Source: Synaphobranchus kaupii
Taxonomy: Eukaryota > Chordata > Actinopteri > Anguilliformes > Synaphobranchidae
Direction of reading: 5' to 3'
NCBI GenBank assembly: GCA_029718625.1
Contig: CM056391.1
Coordinates: forward strand, 26,824,281-26,888,280
Length of the DNA: 64,000 nucleotides
This document shows positions 48,458 through 61,775 of this stretch, in pieces. The notes beneath the pieces were generated by a model that saw only the letters and a list, made by a program, of their open reading frames with translations, ran no database searches and was not told the origin of the DNA. The first letter of the stretch is position 1. Each line of letters begins with the position of its first letter. The position numbers and the translations under genes were made by a program.

Positions 48458-48800
48458 TTAAAGGGATAGTTCGGAATTTTGGACATAATGTCTCAATTAC
48501 GACTTACCCATGATGTAGTTGATTGATGGAAACCATTTTCAGCTAATTCCATGCTGTCCCTTCTTTTGGACATACACACGTCGCTAATGCTAGCGCAACT
48601 CTAAGGTAACCGGTAGCATCCACTACGAAACGCACTTAAACACTCCACAGTGCACCCAAAGCAAATAAAATACGACGACAGTCTATCTGGGTTATTTTGA
48701 GTGTTTATACCATCATTTTTGAAGTCAAACTATCGTTGAATCCTTTACTTTGTGCTGACCTATATTCCCTGTGGAAGTACGGCGGCGGAGCGAACGTGGC
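48458..48800. mobile_element. Partial Kolobok-like element nested in the hAT element
   Basis: It begins at TTAA (48458-48461) with AGGGATAGTTCGGAATTTTG and matches the complement of about 4010-4362 through GTGGAAGTACGGCGGCGGAG. The other terminus was not found, so its right limit is uncertain. Confidence 0.75.
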
Positions 48801-51179
48801 CATTGCAACTTGTTGCTCTTCTTTGTTGTTGTAGTCGACCAGTGCCGGCACTACATTTGTAGGTAACATAAAGTATCGCTCCGCCACCGTTGTCAGTGTT
48901 TCTGATATTTCAATAACATATATGAAATGTTCAAAATTAAATTAAATGTAAACTTAACTGAAGCCCTCATATTATCCTTATTACTTTGATTAAACTAACA
49001 TAGATTGTGATGTTTATTGCCATATATTTAATATTGTGATCCACACCGCATTGTAATTCACATTGTATAGTTATACATGTGAATCGTATTGTGATAGATA
49101 TCGTATCGTGACCCTTGTATCGTGATACGTATCGTATCGTGAGGTACATGGCGATACCCAGCCCAACAATAAACCAATAAAAATGTCATATCCCATTCCC
49201 TTTAAAAGCCTGCTTTTCCACCTTGGTGGATTGCTTATATGATGCTGAAACAGACATGCTCGTGCGTGTTTAGTGCGATCAAGGAATAGGCTATATGGAT
49301 CAATAGTATGATCAATATTATTCGGACAATCCATTATGAGTTATTTTACAAAATATATGTTGTTAAATTTCATTAAAAGCACCTGCAACAGCTGAGAACA
49401 AGCTACCAATGGCTTCCGTCTCACCTTAGAAAACGCCAAATTAGCCTGCTTGTTTAACAAATTTCGTTTGAGTATGCAATGAAGCATTGTCAATCATCAA
49501 TTCCATGAAGGTGTTCTCATGGAGTTCTCGAAGTTCAAGCTTCATCCGAAGTTCATTACCTGCATTCTAATATTGAATAATAACATAAATACCGTTATTT
49601 TGCCTTAATGATGACACTAATTGCAATAAAAATATAATTCACGCATATTTTCCCTTGTTTTATAATGTCCTGCTTATGGAAATGTGACCAACCTGTTTTA
49701 CTGGTAGCGTAATGCTTTAAAAACAATCCAATTTCCCAGGAAAACCGGGATTTACAGCAGGGGATACAGACCTGCTCCTGCATGATGTTAAAGCACACAT
49801 GCAGAGAATGGCATTGAAATTAAATGTGAATTGATTGTGTAAGATAGGGCCCAAGGTCATCTCCATCAGAGGATATTATGAAATGGAGCATATGTTACCA
49901 TGGACTCTTATATGCATATGGATGTATAAATGAGATATATTGTACATATGTGTAAATACACAGTATATACCTTCTTAATATATGTGCAGTCATAACAGGA
50001 GTACATATATGGTGGGGCACATCTGACCCCTGGCCTGGTACTTGAATAGCCCTACCACACACCATAATATATCAGTGAAGATTCTAATATTTTCTAATCT
50101 GAAATTTCCCCTTTTAGCCTCATGCTGATAGCCTACCTAAGTCTAATTTCCCAATGACAGTCACTATATATTTGCGTGCTCTGTTCTATGACAATGTAGT
50201 CTAGCAGAGGGAAGTTAAAATATGCAGCACTGCGAATGCAAAAAAGAACTTGAGGTAAACATCCGGTAAACATATTTATTTATAGGCAATGGAAATTAAA
50301 AGGGTATTACACAAACTAGATTACCAGGGTTTGACGGACAAGTCAACAAGGGAAATAAACAAAAAACTATTTTTGAAACAGATGGCGCACAACATTTTAG
50401 CTTGCAAGCAATTACTGTTACGAAGATGATCTACAGCTGATTGATCTGTGCATTGTGTCTAAGGGATGCCTCATGATTCAGTGGTAATGAAAAGGGGAAG
50501 GGAGACAACAGCTCTCGGTTCTCTGAACCGCTTCTCATTAGACGCGCAGGTAGCTTCTGACGATATGGCTGAGAGGCAGAGGTCCTATTCAGTCTGCTAT
50601 TGGTCGTTGCACTCTCAAGCAAACATCAGAGAGCGATTATAGAACAAAGCAAAGGCACAACATTCACAATCCACTTCTACCCAATCAGCACATGTAAGAG
50701 CAGAGGCATAAATGCATCCGAAAGCAGTAACTGCCATTATCTCATCAGAGGCCTTAGGCTGTAGCACCACTCTTCCTTTGCCTCTCATGTTAGCTCTGTG
50801 CTACCCGCACCCTAAACAAGGAGCGCAACAGCATATTCAACTGATATACTTTCCAGGAGCCAGTTATTTTTCCTCATACGAGAGTTGGCTTGAGGACAGG
50901 CATCACTCTCACTCAACATGCATAGCCCAGAACAGGCCAGGTGCACCATGAGCACCTGGCCCTTTCTAATGGGGGAACTGACGTGGCAGTAGAAGAGCCC
51001 AAGCAGACTTAAAGACATACCTACGCCCTAGCCAAACAGCCCGCAACTTCAGAATCCGTGATTGCCGTCATCTCGCAACGTAGCTGAGGTTGAAACCTGC
51101 ATAATCCTGGCAAAAGGGCTCGCTTGCACTCGCAGCGAGCACCTTTACTGACCGAAGCATTAAAACCTGAGTATTAGGT

Positions 51180-51525
51180 ATACTAAAGGTATAATACCAG
51201 AAACTTAAATTCCACCTGAACGAGAAGTTCATTACTGACTTATCCTGTGTTACCAATATTATGTATATTACCCTATACATAAATGATCAAGCACATGCAA
51301 TTGCACTTAATAAATGTGCAATAAATTCAAATGTACTGAATTAAAAAATGACATTTCAAGTGCTTGAGCAGGCAGGCGGTTTTCCTTGATGAACACAAGG
51401 TAATCTCCATCAGAGGATATTCTGAAATGGAGCATATGGGTCACATGTTACCATGCACTCTTGTATAATACCAGAAAACTTCAATTCCACCTGAATGAGA
51501 AGTTCATTACTGACTTATCCTGAGT
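51180..51525. repeat. Duplicated segment with the empty Harbinger-like target site
   Basis: 51255-51460 matches 47690-47848 joined to 49853-49905 (for example GTGCTTGAGCAGGCAGGCGG, then TCTCCATCAGAGGATATT), with no element between them. Within it, 51186-51235 and 51470-51520 are also copies of each other (ATTCCACCTGAA, GAGAAGTTCATTACTGACTT). Confidence 0.85.
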
Positions 51526-54500
51526 GTTTATTAATTTTAGAACACAGTGCCCTTATGGGTCAAAGAAAAGGGGCAGGAGAGCGGAAACAATGGATAACTC
51601 TCAGCAGCCAAAGGTGATTCAGCACTTGAATGCAACCTTTCCTAACGAATAAGTTAAAAACAATGGGCCCATTTCTCTGTTCACACTATTAGCATGGATG
51701 TGGGTCGCTTTGTATTACTCTCTGTTGACGTTTCCGAAATTGGTTTCAGGCAACCTGCCATATGACTGGCTACGGAAACAAATGTGTACAGAAATGAAGC
51801 ATGACTCAATTTGGACCTTTCGCAAGATGGATCTGAATGGGAAACCAAAATGGCTCACTCCATTAAATAAATCTCTAGGTATCAATCTTGGCGAGCTTTG
51901 GTTAAATATGAGCGTGACTGTTCCTGCAATTCAATTAAACAAATAATAAAAAAAAGGATGTGTTCCACAAGGCTGATCTCTACTCCCCCCAGTATACTCT
52001 GAACTGTGCTTACTTATTGAGCACACAGAGCTATGTGTCCCACACATTTGTGAGGAATGCAGTTCACTGACACTGGACTGCAAACGTGAATGTGAATATC
52101 TGCATTATAAGACAGTTTGGTTTGAGGTGTGTGGACAGGAAGATGACGGCCTGTCAGTGCTTAAAATGAGTCTCTGAGGGCTTGTGCTGAGAACTGCTAC
52201 CGGACTGGCCAAGAACAGGAGATGGACAGGGTAGGAGGCTGCTTCACCAGGGAATTGTGGGGGGGGGCATTATCCTATCCTTTAAAATTCTCGTCACAAA
52301 CTGTTCCAAATGTCATGTTTCTATCTATCGCTGCTTGTGCCCAAGGATACACAAAAATGGAGACTAACACAGGGTCAAAGTGGATGCGCATGCAGTCTGG
52401 CACACAGTGTCTCAAAAGGTGAAGAAAAGTTTACAAGCAGGGTGGGAAATTCAAAAAAAAAAGTTTGGCCCACCAACCAGTGGGTGCTAGATGGCCAAAT
52501 TTGACCAGCCACCTCAAAATTTTACCACACTTTTCATTATTATTTTTATATTTTATTTTTTTTTTTAAACAAACCTCATGACAGAATTGCTTTCATAATG
52601 AGACAAACTTCAGTAATTAGCAATTACAGGGATACTCATAACAGCCATTCCACACTGGCAAGCTACGTGTAAACATCTTGCTTATTGCTGGTCCCATTTT
52701 AATGTGCAGTATGTTTTTCCTTTCCTCTGCGGCAAAGTCATCATTTCTGTACTGGTTATGTATTTTCCCCGTTTGACATTCAGCTGTGTACGAGGGAAAA
52801 GTAAAGGGCCATGAATTATTATTACATGCCAATAATTGCATACAAAAACAGCCAAAATGATTCTCGGTTCAGTTGTGGTGCTAATCCCTGCTTCAATCTC
52901 AAGTTGTCAGAGAACGCTAAATCTCAATAAAGTTGGTTCTTCGGCACTTGGTTTCTCCTCATTAATTATTATTCCATTTGGGACACCATTTACATTTTTT
53001 TTTCTATCATTTTCTTATTTGAGTTCATCAATTATTCAAACTATAATTTGAGATATAGAATGAATGTTAACACTTCAAATGGTTTACAAGCTTATGGCCA
53101 CAAAACAAGTTCCAGAGGATACAAAATTTTTCATGTCCGTTTGAATAATTTATAAGCGACCAACAGACTTGAAAATAGCATAAAACCAAGCAGTATAAAC
53201 ACAGTTTTCACTGGAGGGATTAGAAAAACATTGTTGTTAAGTACCACACCAGAGAGATGAACTGGTGCTGTCAGAGACTAAAGCGAGCTCCTGGTGGACC
53301 TCAGCGCTAACCCTCTCAGGTTTAGCTGCGAAAAGCTTGCGGCCAGCCTACTCTTGTCATCGGCGTAGCGCGAGTAGCGTGAAATGTGTCCTGTGTACTG
53401 GGCACTAATGAACAGCTTGTCCCAGTTCTGTTCACTAATGAACAGCTCGTCTCTCGTAGGGAATATCTTGAGACTCGGGGGGGGGTTACTGAGGGAAGCT
53501 ATCCCAGAGGAGTCCTTTCGCGCAAACAGGATATTCCTGGGAGAAAAGCAGACATTTTTTTGTTTAAAGGCAGAGGAGATGCAAATGATCCCGGGGCTGT
53601 TTGATCAGTCCAGCCTGATCCTGTTTTCACCGTTGGTCCAGGCTGTGCAGTTGAAGACATACCATGTAATAATGAAAGAATTCTCCCTTGGATAAAAAAA
53701 AAAAACACACACAAAAACTAAGCCCTTCAGCAGACTACGCAAACACAAACAGACAGACACACGCGTACATACAAATCGAAAAGGTTTTAACTTTATCAGT
53801 TTACTACATATTTTAATGATTGATCCGATGTTTCAATGTTCTACAAACCATAAAAACCAGATCGCTCATTAAAAATCAGTCGCATGATGGATTATTGCCC
53901 TGTCAGATTAATTGCTCCATTGCCTTGTGAGAATACATGAATGCATGATAAATTACAGAGGCGGGAGAATGACTTTTCTCCAACTAATCAATAAAGAGCC
54001 CACCCCAGCATCATTCAGCCCACCTCCATCAACAACACATAATGCCGTACATGACGTTTCCTTTTCACAAACATACTATGCCTTGAAGACTTTCGGCAGG
54101 TGTTCGGCAGGAACGCCGCCAATTAAATCTAATTTCTCTGCAGAGAAATTTTTTCTTAAATCACTCCGTTGCCAAAAACATTAAAAGAGTCCAGTCTTCA
54201 AGAACTAATGAGCCACTGCAGTCACTAGAGCTTTGCTTTAAGTGGCCTGAGCCTGATAAATGTGTAATGAAATTTATATAACACTTACCCCCCCCCCCCA
54301 TAGTGGGATTATTGTGTTCCCCTCTCCCCCCTCCATCCCGGTGACCACGACCCTGCATTGCTGGGTGGCAGGAAAGTGAGCGCTTGTTCAGGGGGGGTCG
54401 GGGGCATTGCAGGAAACTGAGGTGTCTGTGACTGGGAGGGCCAAGTGTCGAGTGGTTATGGGAGCATCACTAGATTAATGGGCTTTGGGCGTCGGTGTGG

Positions 54501-55734
54501 ATGAGAAACTCACAAGTGGTCACAAAGCAGATAATCAGGAGCAGTGGGCGCACTTGATGAGTGGAGACGGGGTAATAGCCCAGTAATAGTCCTCTTGGTT
54601 GAGTGCAGCGGTCTCAAGTTGCGTATGCCATAGGACATTTTTCAAGCTGAATACAAGATGAAATGTCTTTTTTTTTTAAAGAATAATGAGGTAATATTGC
54701 ACATTTACATCACCTGGAAGCTTAGTGTCACTGTACACAATGTTTTGGAGTTACTTGAAGTGTACCTCCATGCTTTAGACCACAAACGCCTAAATGCCCC
54801 TAGGTAAGCCATTGTAAAGCCAGTGGGTTATCAGAAACTTCTGTAAGTATATAAAATATCCTTCATTGCACACAAAATGGCCTGGGTCGATCAGAACACA
54901 ACACTAGTACTGAAATAATATAAAAAAAGAAAAACCCTGGAAGGTGAAATCCCTTTAAAGCAGTCTCACAACATTGAGGAACAAATCATCACTCTTGATA
55001 TTACTATACTGAAAATTCTCTACATAACACAGCAGTTTCCCCACGTTGCCGTTAGTTTTGTAGTTGGGAAAATGTGATATGTGTGCTAATGTTTGAGGTT
55101 AAACATTTTTGTGGAAATGTCTTAACAAAAAATCTTGAGATAAGTACTCTTTAATAAAAACTGTTGACAGTCTGCAAGGTTATAAAGCCCAGGCTTACCA
55201 GGCATTAAGGCTACAATCCAGTGTATTTCAAGTCTGGACTCCATTATGTCGGTTTCAAAATCCAATATTATACCAAGCGTAGAATAGTATTAGCACAATG
55301 CTTTTGCAAACAGTCCCCATTAAAATGAACAGTATTGCACGAATACATTTGTTGTAATAAAGCGGATACTGTCTTTCACATTGCTGTCAAGTGCATGCAT
55401 ATGCTCATGGAATTAGTTTATGATCTTGAATATCCACTGAAAAACCTCACCACCATCAACAACAATAATTTCACAGCCCTAGATTTGTATCAGATATACA
55501 GTACGTAGCTACCCAGCCCTGATTGCAGTCCCACTGTGTTTCTGCCTCATACAAACAACTTCAGCCTGTTACACAAAACATCCTGTAATCACGAGACATT
55601 CATGGGCACAGCAGAAAGTCTTTCATTATTGTTACAGCTCAATGCGGATATCATGACTTGCATGACACACAGACACACACACTAACAAGTTGGTCACCAC
55701 TGACTTTTCTTAATTCAAATCTCAAGATGCACGT

Positions 55735-55975
55735 GCAAAAAAACAAGGCATGCGATTCGCATGCCATGAAGTATCACTGCAAATGAAAGGACATAGCCTA
55801 AATAACTTGGTGGTTGGCTATCATAGCCATAATGATAGATGTGGATGGATCGCTTTAAGAGTTTCTTCTCTTAAAGACTTAAAGAAACAACCCTTAAAGT
55901 GACCCATCCAGATCTACTGCAAATCTGGCAGCAGAGGGATGGTTTTAAGCTCGTTTGATACCTCAGAAACAATTT
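55735..55975. repeat. Fold-back family, copy D
   Basis: It shares CATAGCCTAAATAA, GGTTGGCTATCATAGCCATA and GATGTGGATGGATCGCTTTA with 57650-57925 in the same orientation. The hairpin part resembles copies A to C. Confidence 0.8.
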
Positions 55976-57299
55976 TTTTATTTTATTCAAACATAAATCA
56001 ATGTCATATGATAAAGACAATAAAACGTAAAATAATAGTACAATATCTAATGGTTTATCATAGCCCCAGCTAATAATAGCCCAAAGCAAACTGGCACTCA
56101 AAAATGCGATGCAAATGCAATTATCTCCGTTTGTAAAGAGAAATGCATCATGTACTATGTCCTTCCCAAAATTCTCACTTATTCCTGAGCTTGAGTATTT
56201 TACTCAACGTGTTGAAGTTAGTCTCCTTGCCTTTGATTGCTTCTCACATAGCGATGAATACAGACATGCTCAAAAATGTGTTTTACACTTCCAATTATAT
56301 CTTATGTTCCAACGTACACTCAATTAAGCTCTCTGAAATACCATGGCCGGCAGGGCTGCGGAGGGGCCTTCTTTTTTCCCGAGCCCTCCCTCAAGAAAAA
56401 ACTACAAGAGAGAAAAGTGTGGCAGGGTGAAAATTGTTATACTGTAGCCAAGTCGTCACAAGGGAAACCAACCACCTCCGCCAGAAAGAAAAGAGAAAAA
56501 ATAAGAGCTGTTACCCTCAATCAGACAGTGCAGCCAAGTGCTGTCCCCTGATCATAAGACTGATGCGACTAACTACCGGTCGCACAAGACTAAATCTACT
56601 GATGATACGGATGAAATCTTTCACTTTAATTGCACTGCCGCGTGCCTGTTTATCGCCGTGTGCTCGGAAGGCATTTATGTAATGCTCCGTTGTTCCCAGA
56701 AATATCGCTGCCCCTTTCGCTCACCAAAATCAATACAACAAAATATGCGGCGTCAATGGAAGATGCATCTTAGGATTCACTCCTCTGACAGGTTATGCCA
56801 TTCGGGCATACGGGTCTTGCTCTAACTGCAATGCTTCTGTGGATGTCCGTTTGTCTGCTCGAGAATAATTGAGCTGGACAAAGGGTAAAGAAACAATGTG
56901 TAAAACCTAAAGAAAGCACTTGTCCTGCCAAGATCAACATCAGAAATAAAATCTGAATTGATTGCTCTAGCCTTTAATCGGGATCTTTCCGTGATCAATA
57001 CCAGCAGCTGACTAGGCTCTTCAGAATCTCCTAGGCCTTGATTTCCTTTGTTGTTCATGATAATCATGGGCTCCTTTAGCTACAGTGCAATTGCAAACTG
57101 TGAATCGGCAACAGCTTCTGGAGCTGCAGGCAAAGTAAAGAGTAATCCGACTGCCATTTTGTGACTTGGAGCATAATCGGAGTGATATAGGCTGACAAAC
57201 TTACCCAGCCTCAAACATCTGTCGTGCTCAGTGAGTGACTCAAATATCTTTGGGACAAAGGAAAAAAATATTCTATGCACTGTGATCCATGGTAGCTTT

Positions 57300-57337
57300 A
57301 CATTACTCTAGTGCATTTGTTTGCACTAGAGCAATGT
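57300..57337. repeat. Hairpin, 16-bp stem with one mismatch
   Basis: ACATTACTCTAGTGCA, 6-base loop, then TGCACTAGAGCAATGT. Confidence 0.75.
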
Positions 57338-57649
57338 ATATAGAGTATAGTATACATTACGCCAGTGCATAGACACTATCAGAGTTTGTGTTAGACAGCA
57401 ATTTCCCGTTTTGGATTTGTAAAAAGTCCAGGAAATTTTAAGCCTTCTTTACATACTCGCCGACAAGTAAATACAGGCCTTCACAATTTTGAATATGCAT
57501 TTCACTTATTTTGTTACAAAAGCAAAGCAACTTATCATATGTGCCCAAATAACTCTTCTGTATGCGGGGTCGGCTCTGTAAGCACGGAACAACTATTTAT
57601 ATCAGATCAACACCTGCAGGAGAAGGTAATGCAGCTAACGCAGATCTCG

Positions 57650-58318
57650 AGATGCACACAAAAAAGCAAGGCATGTGATTTGAATGCCATGAGGTATCGC
57701 TGCAAATGAAAAGACATAGCCTAAATAAGTTGGTGGTTGGCTATCATAGCCATAATGATAGATGTGGATGGATCGCTTTACGAGTTCCTTCTCTTAAAGA
57801 CTTCTTTCCCCATAGAGTTCAATAGGAAAAGGAGTCAGGAGAAACCACCCTGAAAGTGATCCTTCCAGATCTACCAGAAGTCTGGCAGCGGAGGGATGGA
57901 TTTGAAGCTCGTTTGATACCTCAGACCCTTGATGACTTACAGCCATTTAGCCGACCATGTGATCCATACTGTTCCAGTGCAATTTACAGCGTAATCAAGT
58001 CATCCTCTTCCCATAGAGATCCATTCAAATGCACAAATGCAGAGAGGTTATAGTACCGCTTGTATGAGTACCTGAAAATAAGATATCAAGAGTTGATGTT
58101 GTTGGGTCACAGACAGCAGGAAGTCATGGCATGCAAAGGATATTTATTTAAGTTTATGTTAATTTGTCCAATTACTTTTGTTCACCTAAAATGGTGGGGG
58201 GGCTGCACTTCTGCAGGTCTGCATTTTAACCTGATAGTCACTGTTCCATTTCAAATCCAATGTGCTGGAGTACAGAGCCAAAACAAAATAAAATATGTCA
58301 CATTTTTGGACTGCACTG
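57650..58318. mobile_element. Fold-back/Tc1-type repeat, copy E
   Basis: The longest copy of the family. The right end CATTTTTGGACTGCACTG is followed by TA. It contains the fold-back core (57750-58090), then TTTAAGTTTATGTTAATTTG and GTCCAATTACTTTTGTTCAC, and matches 30760-31270 in inverse orientation. The left end is not defined. Confidence 0.65.
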
Positions 58319-58598
58319 TAGTTATTCATGTATATGTACTTATTTTTTGCCGACATCAGGTTTACGTGTGTTTGCAAGTCGCTATTTTCCCTGATGGTTT
58401 TCTTTTTCACTGGTGGTAAAACAAGGTTTTAAATAATGTATCTGTTTACATTTGATCAGCTCATAGAGCTGGCGGATGGCGGACAGTGTAGCCATGGGGT
58501 TATATGGGGGTAGAAATACAAGGGTTTCCTACGGGAGCACATTTTTATATGAGGAATTGCTGGCAGTAGGCGGTATAATACAGCGTGGGAGCACCGTG

Positions 58599-58601
<3 letters not shown>

Positions 58602-58636
<35 letters not shown>
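58602..58636. repeat. (CA)n microsatellite
   Basis: About 17 CA units. Confidence 0.95.
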
Positions 58637-58638
<2 letters not shown>

Positions 58639-61600
58639 ACAACCTGGGATACAAACCTCAGACTGAATGGTTCTTTTAGTTTCTCTAATCGACATAGTGC
58701 AATACAGGTACTTAATGGCATTTCAACTTGTTTTGTTTTGAGTGCACACGATTTTGCAAACAGTTGTCAGCTACAGCGACAGGTTTACTGCTGCATGCAT
58801 ATGCTCTGTATAAATCACTCCAGGTTAGCATAGCAATGCTGTGGAATGTGTGTGATTGCTCTGATTTTGGCTGCAATACTGGAAGGTCTCAGACCATGCC
58901 AAAATGGAAAATTGCTTCACTGGTGAGGAGCCTCCCTGTTTTCTGACATCTCTTGAACAGACGGTACAGAAATGCAATAGTAACTGCTTTCTTTTATTTT
59001 TTTAAATCTACACCATCTCCAAGCATGAAATTGCCGCATTATGTGTTGTTGGGCTAATAAAAAAAAAAATGCATTGGTCTTTTCAGCGGGGCTGAACACA
59101 TCGTTTCAACGTATCCCATCGGGATTGAGGGTGGAAACACAAAAACCCACTGAAGATATTCTGCCAAACCTCGTGGTCCTCTTTATTTCTAAAAGCAAGG
59201 TAATGCATCAAAAATGGGCTGAGGAATTACCGCTTCTTCTCGAATCAATTCACCAGCCCTCCCGTGCCATTGTCTATATATTAATGATGTCCCTGAGGGT
59301 TGGGGTAAACGACAGAGCTTTACTAGCACACCGTTATTGTTCCTCTCTCTGTTGTGAAGTGCTTTCTCATGGTTCTGTTTATCTGGGGCACTATATCATT
59401 CCCGCCATGCACCTGCTGCACTGCGCGCATATAAATAAAAAAACAAGACCCTGAGAGGGAACTGTTATATTAGTAATTAAAGAAGAACGTTCTTTACAGC
59501 ATTGTCCTTACCCTACACATGACCCAAGCTATAAACAACTGTTGAACAGCACACCACTGCTGCCTACAATAGAACCAGTGCTATTGCTTTGGAAAACTCA
59601 ACCATGCCTAGCGAGATTAAAAAATGATTACCAAAAAACTAAATAAATTAGTTTTTTTCTGTATGTGAACACATCAAACATTACTGCACCAGTACATTTT
59701 TTCTAAAACAATCTATATGAATATATTCAATATTTATTTTTCATGCAAGACAAAAATCATATCTGAACAAACAAACGGATTGGATGAAGTAAAAAAGAGA
59801 CTAGCAACACTACTAAACAAATGAATTTGCAACGGCAAATTTTAGTATTGTGAAATTGTCCCTTGTCTTCATTGAGTTTTCCATTGTCGTTTTGGTTTAA
59901 TTGTGAATTATATACATTTTTCCAGTATTATTCCATGGTTTATCATTCATTTTATTGGTCCAAATCTATATCCAATGTATTTGTAGTTCATCTCATGTCA
60001 AATGCTTGCGCCCATATGCTGCACGTGTGTACTGTGCACAGAACAGTCAAGAGAAATACGTGCGTCTGCTGAAATGATAGTCACGTGGCATTAATTGCGT
60101 ATGTGGATTCATAGACTGTTAGAAAAATAGCAATTCAACTCAAAATGTTTGAAGTATTCCCATTTTAAGCTGCAATCTATTGACACTGTAAAATGTTCTC
60201 ACTGGGTGCCTTGATAGCATTGTGCACTGTATTATCAGGGAATGGCACTATGTGTGCTTGGGAGGGGAGGCTGTCAAGCAGAGTGGTCAAGCCCCCCCCA
60301 GGTTAGTCAGACTAGTCAGGTTTGAAGGTCGTTCCAGTATTTATCCAATCACTAATGTCTGTTTATACTGGCTGGCTTCAGTTTGTAGCCTTGCTAGCCA
60401 ATGAAGCAGTATTGATACTGTTGACATTGTCAACCGACCGCTATATTTCACAAAACGCAGGCTTCCATTTATTTAGTTTTTTTAATAAACGCTCAGAGCA
60501 TGAAAACCTAGAGGTAAAAGCCATATTAAGATAAGTGTAAAACCTTGAATTCAAATTAGTTGGATTCAAATTAGTGCCATAAAATAATGTTATTGAATCT
60601 TATATAATCTTTATTTAATCGGTTTTTCATTATAATCTCGAAATAGTTCCAAAGTTGAGTACAATCATCAACTGACAAAACATTGAAACTAAGATGTGTA
60701 TAGCGTACAGAAAATTTGGCTTTTAGAACACGTAGTATGAGGACTGTTTATTAATCTTAGCCATCTAAAGAGCGAACCAATTTGTAGTGAATACAGCAAT
60801 GCTCTAATGAGGGTGACTGCTTGAATAAACCACAGCTATATGCAGAACATTCACATCCCCTATATGAAATCAGTAAATTATTCAAGTTGTTCTACTTTTA
60901 CGAAAAGCAATAAACCCATTGTGTCCCCAGAAGACTCCGCGCAGATTATTCATTGAACGCAGTGTGAAATATGCAAACGTTACAGTAAAGTTGTGCAATT
61001 ACTTTTGTTCCTCCATGCTATTTTTCCCACCGCATCGCAGCATGGCCTTTTTCCCCCCCGCATCGCAGCATGGCCTGTGTCTGCAATGCTGGAGAAAACC
61101 CAGCGCACAAATTGTCAGGGTGGCACTTTGCAAATTGCATTGATCTCTCCCAAGACCAGTCACACAGCTGCCTCTCAGTCAAACGTGCGTCTCTATTACA
61201 CAAGCGTGCGCCAGCTGCGCAGGCTGTGCTGGGCGGAGGCAGCCGGTGCTGTATCCGCTAGACTACCGAAGTGCTCCCGCGAATCCGCTGGCTGCCAGAT
61301 GCTGGAAAAAGAGCTCTCTGTCACTCGGCCGATAAAGTACGTGGAGAGTTCCACCACTATCTCCCTGTTCTAATTAAAGGCAGATAAGTTCACCTGACAG
61401 TACCAGGTGAATTTTTACACTCTTTAAAAGAAGGGGGCCTAATTGCTGGCCACACATCACAATTCGTTCACCTCGTTATTGCAAGTCCTAAGAACATAAG
61501 GTAAAAATGTACTCTCGGCTATGTAGAAAGTATCCAGCGCTGTGTCAAGCCTGCTTTCGACAGACCCAGAGGCCAGTGCTTCTACTATATGACCCTGCCA

Positions 61601-61736
61601 TCTGCCAAACGCATGCAAATCTGAATTAAAAATACTTAAGCTAAATTTTCATTTCCACCTGCTCCCCCTCATTCTGCTGATAGATCTCTCTTATGTAGTT
61701 CACTTTGTTTATATATAAAAAAAACACCACCCACTA

Positions 61737-61741
61737 CCCCC

Positions 61742-61772
<31 letters not shown>

Positions 61773-61775
61773 AAA
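61737..61775. repeat. Poly-C run followed by poly-A run
   Basis: 26 C followed by 13 A. The length may not be exact, because such runs are prone to sequencing error. Confidence 0.9.

Larger units (their letters stand above)
48033..49166 (+). mobile_element. hAT element with BED zinc-finger remnant
   Basis: A perfect 8-bp duplication CAATAAAC (48025-48032 and 49167-49174). Ends are TAGGGCTGTGACGATAC and GCGATACCCAGCCCAA. Both subterminal regions are rich in GTATCGT motifs. It encodes a BED zinc finger and is itself interrupted by a Kolobok-like piece at 48462. Confidence 0.88.
47849..49852. mobile_element. Harbinger-like non-autonomous element, host of a nested hAT
   Basis: Ends GGGCTCTATCTT and AAGATAGGGCCC. 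The flanks share AAG (47846-47848 and 49853-49855), a 3-bp duplication as expected for PIF/Harbinger, though 5 bp cannot be excluded. After removing the hAT element at 48033-49166 about 860 bp remain, without a coding frame. An unoccupied copy of the target lies at 51398. Confidence 0.6.

Noticed and set aside
59041..59454. 137-codon plus-strand frame
   Set aside because: No domain or homology recognised; a chance frame in intron sequence.
60993..61373. 126-codon frame with a short duplicated CCGCATCGCAGCATGGCCT
   Set aside because: The duplication is a two-copy slip and the frame has no protein family signal.
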